Origin: Toxotes chatareus
Lineage: Eukaryota > Chordata > Actinopteri > Toxotidae
Length of the DNA: 64,000 nucleotides
Assembly (NCBI GenBank): GCA_016801885.1
Contig: CM028895.1
Span: 5,170,001-5,234,000 of the forward strand
Direction of reading: 5' to 3'
The notes beneath the pieces were generated by a model that saw nothing but the letters and a program-made list of their open reading frames with translations, did not search any database and was not told where the DNA came from. Both the position numbers and the translations under genes were made by a program. Each line of letters opens with the position of its first letter. Positions within the stretch are counted from its first letter, which is position 1. Of the stretch, positions 55,301 to 64,000 are shown one piece after another.

Positions 55301-56752
55301 CTGGGGAATTAGCTCGGAGAGAATCAATGGTGAATAAAGGGTGAATCCATCCAGCTTTTCAAGGCAATTGACACATGCTCTTGACAAATGAAGTAATCCT
55401 ATTAGATTGTTACACCTTGCAACATCTTTCGCGTGTGGGGAAAAGGTTGCATGTTTGTGCACAAGCGTGCACATGTAGTTGTTTATACAGGTGTGGTACT
55501 GCACGTGTGAGTGTGTGTGGTTCCGAGGCCTTTTCCTGAGGCACTGATGGCAAACAGACCTGTCATTTCCTCTTAAGCACAGCCTGAATGCTTTGCCGTA
55601 ATGAGACTGTCAATATCCCCTTTGCCCACCAGACCTGCGCCCTCCCATCCTGCCCCATGGGTAACTGCTAGAGAAAGACTGCATAGACATCCTAATGAGA
55701 AGCTCTGTTTCATTGTTACTGATACCATTTGGGAACCACAAGCCAGTGCCCACGACCCCCTCATTTTTAAAGCCTCATTTCAAAGCCACCTCCCTTGTCA
55801 CACTCATCCCTCTGCCTCAGAGAAAGGCTGTTTTCGAAGGAAAGCCGTTTGTCAGAGAGACAAGGAGATAAGCCGTGAATAAACTGCAAGTTGGTGATTT
55901 GGTAAACTTTAGACCAGGCGATGGCGACCCCCTGAAGGAGCAGAGAGGGGTCTGTAGTAAATCACTTGCAGTAAGTTGCTCTTGTAGCTTAGTGAGGCTT
56001 TCCCCTGTTTAATGATCTGTCTTGACATTAACAGTATTGTGTTTTCCTGAGTTCTGAACCTCAGCGACACTAAAAAACGTAACAGAAAACACAGATACAG
56101 GATGTATTGCAGATGTACGTGACTCAGACTTTGCCGTATTCTAATCAGTTGTCCTTGTTTATTCTTTCCAAAATGATAATTTATAAGTATAATGTTTTAG
56201 GTGTCTGATAATATGCAGCATAATGAGGTGTGCTGTGTAGTCTGGTTCCCAGACAGAGTCAGACCAAATCTGCCTGCTATAGGTGGAAAATCGCAGAAAC
56301 GGCTGTTGGTAATCTTTGACATTATCTGGTAATTTGCTTAAATTGCTAGTTGGTGGAAATGCACTTGTACTTACATTACATCTTGTGTTACGGAAATAGC
56401 TCTAGAGAGCTGTTTGAATAATTGGAGCTCTTACTCCTACATAGCTATGCTTTGCTATGTCTCAGGTTGCATGCACACTTATTGCTCTGAGTCACGGTAA
56501 ACTCTCTTTGAATCACAACATGAAAAATTAAAAGAAGAATAAGTGAGAATTCATAGGGGGACTCTTATCACTGAATACTCACTGCAGATTCTCCATCAAT
56601 TGTTTATGACGAACTTTTAAACTCTTGAAAATTTGTGATTTGTCATATTGGGATAAATAAATAAAATTTGACTTGACATCTAAAACTCATGAATCCACTT
56701 TTCTTCTAAGTCTGAAATGTGCTTTTTAGGTGGAAAACTCTTTGGGGCTGTC
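52395..56752 (+). other. rgs6: rgs6 intron, 52.4-56.8 kb
   Basis: No exon and few microsatellites. The stretch 53500-55960 is unusually free of simple repeats, with open frames on both strands (for example 53792-54133 and 55151-55504 on -). None shows a domain, start context or splice sites that I could defend. Confidence 0.5.
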
Positions 56753-56770
56753 AAAAAAAAAAAAAAAAAA
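56753..56770. repeat. (A)18 homopolymer
   Basis: A run of A followed by CCAACAGCAACC; about 95 bp upstream lies GGGATAAATAAATAAA, so it may close a degraded retroelement. Confidence 0.85.
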
Positions 56771-59700
56771 CCAACAGCAACCAGAGGGGTTGATATTTAC
56801 TGCAAGAACATAATAATGATGTTTATCCGCTGATTGCTTTGCTGAAGTGCCACTGACCTCAAGCACTTAACCTCAAGCTGCTCCAAGGGTGATGCATTGT
56901 AGGCAACCCTGCGCTTTGACCTTTCAGGAGGAATTACAGTTGTGTGGGAGGCAACACAGGTTTTATGCCTTGGAGAGAGATTTCACAGACAGATCTCAAT
57001 TACTCTACCTAAATTACCTAGAATGTATTTTTAATAATTTATTTATATGTTTATTGGATTTGGTGAAATTGCGGTGAAGAAAGGTTTCAATGAGCCGCAA
57101 TCTTCTTTTATTTCAGCATTCAATACCCAAACTCTGCAAATTAGGTATTACCGTATCAGCTCCCCAGATGATGAAATATTATCTCTAGTGCAGTTCAAGG
57201 AGCTCTCATCATATTTTCTCCCACAGCTGTCAAATGATTGCTAATTTAATCTCAATGAGACAGAGAACAATTTAGACACAGGGCATGAATTTGGTTTTCG
57301 TCACACTGTGCATTGAGAAGCTGTTGATTTCTCTCGGTGAAAAAGCAGCGCTGAGATTTGAAAATTTCTTACTTACTGGTTCTTTGCAGGGGGGTAAATT
57401 GCCGCAGGGGTATAAGTTAGAAATGAGGACTCTTCTCCATTCCAGGATCTACATGTGTAGCATTCAGAAGGGGTGGGGCAGTAACATAAAATTGGTTTTG
57501 ATCAAATGCCAAGTAATAGCAGGGCCAGAATAGCTGTCTCCAGTCTTTCTGCTATGTTAAACTAACCTGTAGTTTCCTGTTTAACCAACATGAGTGGTAT
57601 CAGTCTTCTTATCTAACCCTCGGCAAGACGACAATTAGCGTATGTCCTATGTTGATTTGTTCCTTGGAATTAAGATTTCACATTGCTGCGTTGGTTAGGG
57701 TGTTCAATCAGTCTACGATGCAGAAATGATACTCCAGAGTGAACTTAAGCACCGTCACAGCAGAGCAGCACTGAAAATAGCTGCGACCACACACAAACAA
57801 CGGGAATGCAACTCTGGAAACCAATGGCAACACTGTGCTGAGGTAGAGAAGGGATGGAGGGGTATCTGCCCAGTTGTTGTGGTTTAGATGAGGTTTACTA
57901 TAAAGTGTTCTTACTTTTTCTTATGTTTTGTATGTTAATAGCTGTAGGCTTGCTGGATTACTCCATATATGGCATTTAATTGCCTTTTCTATGACAGCAT
58001 TAATCAAGTAACTGTCCCAATAGACTTTCAGTTAGGTAAGGTTTTTATGTGAAGCAAATATACAGAGCCTCTGACAGGTTTACTGTCGAAGCAGACTGGG
58101 TTTGTGAGAAACAATATATTCAGTTTTTATATTTTTAGGATTTGTCATTAATTTTATAGGGGCTTCACAGATGGCTTTCAAGGCCGTCGGTCCTTTCAAA
58201 GCGAAGCAGTTATGTCAGGTTGTGGATCTGCTGAAGTTTTCTGCGTCTCACTGGGCCATTAACGATAATCAATCACAGTATGAAGACCTCTGGCTGCAGT
58301 CAGCCCAGTGAGAAGCACCCAGAGATCAGTCAAGGATGAAACAGGTGGCAGTTCAATGGCAGGCTTAATTAAAGTGGAAATAGATGTTTTCATTGCCCCA
58401 TAATGACACATAATTTAATGGCAGGGTGTTGATAGGGTTGCTGATCAATAAAAATGACAAAAACTCCCCACAGCAAACCACCTACAGTGCAAGAGATCAA
58501 ATTTCATCAGTGGAAGCTGAAAAGTATTCATCATGGTGATATACTATCTTTACGAAGTCAATACGTTATACAGTAATTATTTCATACTGTCATATTTCAT
58601 GTGGTTGCAAATCTTAGAGGTCAGTATGCAGTATACACGTTTCAGAAAATCAGAGAAAGAATGAATGAAGAATTTGTAAATTTATACCAACAGTTGTTTA
58701 CTAAACTCAGATACAGATGTTTAGTGCATAGGAACATAGGAGGCTCCTGTCAGCATCTGTTGACGCAGCAGGTACAGTATTATTTTGATTGCTGTTGTCA
58801 TGTGTTGTTGATGGTGCATCGCATCTCCTTCACTTTAAAAGCTGCAATCAACTGATCAACTCCCTGTCATTACTAACACCTATGTTTTATGCGCCAAAGC
58901 TTCAAAATCCCCAGATCAACAAAAAGCTAATTACAGACCAGAGAACATTCAGGCGTAAATACACAGCTACTTGTACACAGACTGATGTTGTATATGAAGT
59001 ATGTGAAGTATATGTTTTACAAAATTTTATAAAATATTACGGCCTCAGTGTTTTTAATCACTTTGCTTGCAGACTAAGAGACTTATATGTATCTCCCGCA
59101 GTGTGCAACTTCTGGTAGAAAAGCAAATAATTAAGCAGAAAGCCTCACTGGGTTGACATGCACAATTATTCCGCGATGATAAATCCCTATTTTTCACTGT
59201 GACATATGTATTAATGGCTAAAACCGGACAATGAAGCTTTTGACAGGCCACTTCAGCACATCTGCATTCAGGCATCATCGCCTGGCTCTGGAAAAAAAAA
59301 AAAAAAAAGGCTGCCATGATTTAACATACACTTCCCCTTTGGTGTTTTATCTCAATTTAGCTGCTACCTGCTGTGATGGAGATGGAGTGGCCACAGCTTA
59401 TTTCTTTTCTTTTCTCCATCGAGAAGCCAGCAGTAATTGGCAGGTTGAGATTTTGACAAGGAAACAAAAAGGCGAACATTCGGTCTGCTGCCATCGCACT
59501 CAGTCGGTCGTGAAGCTGCCGGGATTTGAAAGTGGTTCTGAAAAACTCAATTTGACTTCAATCTGCACAAACACACGTATTGTGAATTTTTCCAGGCAGA
59601 AATGAAAGGATGTGAGAAAGGAAGGTCACTCTCATTTGAACCTGACTTCTCGAAGCAAAGTTTTAGATGGTTGAAATGTTCACAAATAATTGGTTTGTGT

Positions 59701-60238
59701 AATTGGATGGTTGCATTGCTGTCCACTAATCACAGCAGTGTATTAGAAGTAGCTTGACACACACAGGTGAAAACAAGAAGAAACAGTCTGCATCAGCTGT
59801 TTGGCAAACGACACTCATACAAATGAGCTGAGTCAAAGAGAGAGAAAAACTTTTACCCTCGGACAAGTTTTATTGCACTTTAGAGAATTTTTGAAAACAA
59901 CACGAAATGTTTTGAAAATTTCCCTCTTGGGGAATTAACACTGAACCTGACTTCCTCCTTCACATTCCTGTCAAATGCTTCTTCGAATAACATGAGATCA
60001 AATTACGGTGCATCCCAACATCCTGGATGAATGTTTACAGGGTTGTAATGGATGGTGATAATTATCTTTCCGCCATCAGGCTGTGCACGCTATCATGGTA
60101 TGTTATCTGTAACTCTCGTCCCCTCTCGGTCTATTGATGCATCGACCCTCTAATCACCATCACCCTTGTTTAATTGCGTCTTGTGTGTGTATGTTGCTGT
60201 ATGTAGGGGCTGGTATCCATACTGTATGTGCCAATGTT

Positions 60239-60240
<2 letters not shown>
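56771..60240 (+). other. rgs6: rgs6 intron, 56.8-60.2 kb
   Basis: No exon. Single-copy sequence with an (A)16-17 run near 59292-59308. The segments 58140-58450 and 60000-60180 look like conserved non-coding elements. Open frames at 57285-57533 and 59231-59605 have no known motif. Confidence 0.5.
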
Positions 60241-60278
<38 letters not shown>

Positions 60279-60296
60279 CGTGTGTGAGAGTGCTAA
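60241..60296. repeat. (TG)n microsatellite, interrupted
   Basis: TG run from 60241 to about 60276, then GAGCGTGTGTGAGAGTG. Confidence 0.92.
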
Positions 60297-63200
60297 TCAG
60301 TGGAGACAGGGCAATTTTTCAAAGGAGCTGTTCATCTGTTAGGCTCACAGGAGTCTAATTAACCCAGAGGACCAAACACCACCTTCAGACTTTATGGCCT
60401 TGTGATCTATCAGGCTTCACTGTGTAGCACACTGGCTGAAACATTTGCTTACTAATCAGCGGTCTGGTAGAGTACTTTATTACACCACCATGCATTGAAA
60501 TGATTAAATGTACTTTTTTTTTTTTTTATTCTTTTTCCAGGACTTGACCATGAGACAATGAGACCAAGATCAAGAATGTTTTAGACTTTCAAATAATTGC
60601 AAAAATAGTTCGAATGAATAAATCTCATGGACAGATTGCCATGAAAGTGTTTCTGCATCTAATGTTCCCCAGAACATGAACTGTTGACTGCTGCTGCTGA
60701 TGTTGGTTCTCCATTAGCCTTCCTCATGTGGCTTGTTACTTGTACTTGTTATAACTCTACGCAAAGAAATATAGTTAAAAGATAGATTTACACCACAGCA
60801 TGATTTCCCTGTCGGTGTTCACCATTATCTGTGGGCACCCAAGCTCCCAAGCACCCACACAAACAGCGTCTGTAGCGAGGACCCAGCTAGGATTCCTGCT
60901 GGTTACTAAGTATGTGCAGCAGGTTGCAGTTTTGGGCCCTGTCCTATCCACTATGAATAATATTGTCTCCTCTATGCACGATTCATAAATACACCTTTAG
61001 AAGACCATATGTGCTCAGCCAGTCCGTCACAACTGTGACTCAAAATCCATGTCAGGGAAAAAAAAACAAAAAACAGCTAAAGAAGCTGACAGTCATGATT
61101 TTCTGTGGCTGTTTTGATCTATGATCCCCGCTATATGTTTGTCTTAATTCCCGTCTCCTATCAAAGTACAACACATAGTGGAAAGTGACAGGGTGCAAAG
61201 GATTGAGCTTGTTTTTGTTGGCCTAATTCAAGAAAAGACAAAGCTTTCAGTAAGGGGTGAGAGATAAGCTGAAGACGAAGCAAATATCGACTCCTTACAG
61301 TTCCGTACAGCAACAGCCTTGACAGCAAATCTATGAATTTCTGTAACTCAAGTCTGCTGTTCTCAGATCTGTGGAAGTTTTTTATTGCACTTTATTATTT
61401 CTAACCCACAGAAGACAGTCCACAAATGTGTCCCCTGATCCCCCCCAATATTTAACTATCCACAAACATATTTTTTATTTGTATTGTGTAAAATCATATC
61501 CACAGGCGATTTACAAATAAGCATAACTTACTCTGTCATGCGTACTCACATTAAAATGACACATGGTTTACAAATGTCAGTAATTTCACCACAAGTTGAA
61601 TGAAGCATCGAAAATAAAGAGACACATTAAGGGACAAATATGGCTTTGGTGCATCAGCAAACTTGCAGTGTTTAAATTTTCCTCCACACTTGCGTTTGAC
61701 TTAATCATGCTGAAGTGCTGTTTTGGATTTCCGGATGGTTTGCGGCAGAAATGAACTTCCCTGACTCTTATGTTTTGAGCTATAGGAGCTGTGCTAGCAC
61801 ATGACTTCTCAGGCGAGGCGTTTTAGTGACTGTATCTTCAAACAAGCTGTATCAGTCTTGCTCTCATCCAGTAAGCACACAGGCGGGTGAACAGAGTGTG
61901 ATTTCGTGTTGATGTCACTACCCCATATGTGGTTTATAACCCAGTTAGCAGGGCCAATGTCCTGAAAAGTGACTAGAAGTCTCCCACTGTTCCACTGTAT
62001 CACTTTGACACCTTTAAATATCATCACAGACTAATGGGCCCCCTGCGCAGAGGCCAAAGGGTGGTTGTGAGTGTTAATGTGTTGTGTGCATGTATGTTCA
62101 TCATAAAAGACGGAAGGACAATCAGGACCAAAAACAAGTGGAATTTGTTTAGGAATATTATGCTTTTTTTTTTTTTTAAATAATGGTTATTCACATTGTT
62201 ATGGAATCCACTGAAAAAGGTATTGAAATGATTGAAACCTATGCAACTGAAGAGAAACTGTGAGCATGTGTTTGCATGTATGCATGCTTTGTCCTCATGC
62301 ATGTGAGTCTTTGCACGCAAGAGTAAATTATTGATTCTTTGGAGGGATGAGTAAAATTACTCCCCTCCATCAGCTGAGTTGTGTTCAATATTGCATATAA
62401 TTCCTGATGCTGGGAATTGAGATGATTTTTTTTTTTTTTTTGCTGCTTGCTGCCAGTTGGCCACATTACCAAATCTCTCTTTTTGTCATGCTTCCTTTCT
62501 CCCAGTTTCACCTCCCAGTCCAACACCCTTTTTGTTTCAAATCAAATACATTTTTAATAATCTTTTTTGCTTCTATTTTGATGCTGTCATGCTGTCAGAA
62601 AGTGCTTTGCACAGCAACAAATGCACAATGTGTGTGTGTGTGTGTGTCAGAAAGATTGAAAATGTGTGTGTCTGTATGTGTGCATGTTATCTCCCCCCCC
62701 CGGCTGCCCTGAGGAATAACTGTCCAGAGCGTTCCTTGTGCTTGGTAATGGCATGCAGCTATCTCCCTCCACGCTGTGCTGAAAAATGACTTTCCAACGT
62801 CATGGCCTTCCTTGACTGCTCAAGCCTGATTTAGCAGCAATGAATGGAGCCTCATCTACGGCACTTGACATTCCAGCCAATCTCTGTTTTCATTAAAATT
62901 GACTTTTATGGCATTTCTGTTTTGTTTGATAGTCTGCAGCAATAGAGATGGGAAATGGGGGATGGCAAGAGATAGAGTGAAAGGTATTGTGCGCGCCGAT
63001 TTTAGTAGACAACCCTTTTTCTGTAAATATGCAAATCTCAGGATTTTATTTTTCAGACCTTCTGCCATATCCTCCCCCCAACTTTCTGGCTCTATTTGTA
63101 ACGACTTTTCAGATTTGGTGAGTGGGGTACAGGCGGTTTTCCAGTGCAATTTGAGTATGGCATAATGACTACATTATCGCTTCACCACAGTAAGTTAATT

Positions 63201-63477
63201 GCAGCATAACTTGTTTATGAGTGGCCAGGGGCTTGACTGGCCCATGCTGAAACATTGCTAAAGTGATACTGCAGTTTGAACTGCTGCTTCACTGGAAGAG
63301 GAGAGAGGACTATGCTCACAAATGGCAGTGTCCTCTTGTCTGCTGCTTTTCAAGTCAGAATGAACCATCATGATGATCTCTTTCTCTCCCTGAGGTACAC
63401 TTCCTGTCTGGCTGCGTTGTGCATCCCCAGGCCCCACTCTCTTGTTCATTTGCAGAGTGCTCCCTCTGCCATTTCAT
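60297..63477 (+). other. rgs6: rgs6 intron, 60.3-63.5 kb
   Basis: No exon. T runs at 60515-60528, 62165-62178 and 62427-62441, short TG runs at 62629-62648 and a C run at 62693-62701. The segment 62770-63240 is repeat-poor and CNE-like. Confidence 0.5.
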
Positions 63478-64000
63478 CTACAGAGTGTTTTCTCCCTCAT
63501 TCTTTGCCAGAGTGTGCACTTGTACGCTCTCCTGCCTGAGGGCTCTCAAGAATGGCTTAAAAGCAGTGGCAGCTTGGGGCGCTAGAATCTCCACAGTGGC
63601 AAAACCAATGGGCATATTCATCTCCTGGGTCTGACAGGAAAAAAAGGGATATGGCTCTGAGATGGGGCAAGGATAAATAGGCCTGACCTCGAGAGGATAC
63701 AGAAGGCTGGAGGAGCGATGTCTGGCTGCTCCACTATCTATCAGGGCAGCAGCTCCCGGGGGGGCCACCGCAGCAATCGATGGTGCTCCTCGATGCAAGG
63801 CTGAAATATGGGGGTCTGGAGGAAGCCTGTGCTGTGGTTGTTGTTGTTGCACCTTGAATACTAACACCAATAAATGGATTGTCCCTTGGTTCATTTGCGC
63901 CCTGCTTTCTCTCATCCCCGGGAGATAAAGCTGTCTGCTCTCTGTTTTGGTTAAAAGTCTGTGGCACCTTTTGCCGCTTTCCAACAAATCACTGCAGGAT
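63478..64000 (-). other. unidentified open frame region at the right edge
   Basis: The - strand is open for 169 codons (63987 to 63478). The translation includes Gln- and Pro-rich parts and AAALIDSGAARHRSS, which loosely resembles a retroviral-type protease start (LIDSGA). No other element domain is seen beside it, and a second frame overlaps it. It may be chance, a degraded element or part of something beyond the window. Confidence 0.2.

Overview
The window looks like a piece of a teleost fish chromosome. Exons are short and separated by small to medium introns with GT..AG borders. There are many long TG/CA and TC microsatellites, degraded Tc1-like, LINE and MITE fragments of fish type, and a young Gmr1-type LTR retrotransposon. 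No tRNA, rRNA, CRISPR array or prokaryotic feature was seen. All functional names rest on recognising translated protein; no database search was possible.

Positions 1-17845 hold the 3' half of sipa1l1 (SPAR/E6TP1, a synaptic Rap GTPase-activating protein) on the + strand. Fifteen coding exons splice in a continuous frame of 980 codons plus a TGA at 13608-13610. They cover the tail of the RapGAP region, the PDZ domain, the serine-rich SPAR C-terminal region with a DSGIDT degron, and the terminal coiled coil. A 3'UTR of about 4.2 kb follows, ending near tandem AATAAA signals at 17816-17825. About 6.2 kb of intergenic sequence comes next, with one LINE remnant.

From about 24096 to the right edge lies the 5' end of rgs6 (an R7-family regulator of G-protein signalling), also on +. 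I place two untranslated exons (ending 24170; 29319-29419) and a first coding exon (to 30276). That exon carries a long Gln/Glu/Lys repeat before the conserved SPNMIVY segment. The next rgs6 exon is not in the window, so 30277-64000 is read as one very large intron. The SIPA1L1-RGS6 order and orientation is the one known from human 14q24, which supports both names.

Inside that intron, on the - strand, sits a complete LTR element (35763-41840). It has 424-bp LTRs that read as identical, a TAAAC target duplication, a tRNA-Pro-type primer binding site and a polypurine tract. Its domains run Gag(SCAN-like)-zinc knuckle-protease-integrase-reverse transcriptase-RNase H: Ty3/gypsy-type proteins in Ty1/copia order, the hallmark of Gmr1-like elements. 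Several frameshifts break its reading frame despite the LTR identity. The rest of the intron (41841-64000) is mostly single-copy sequence with scattered microsatellites, small repeat remnants and several stretches that look like conserved non-coding elements.
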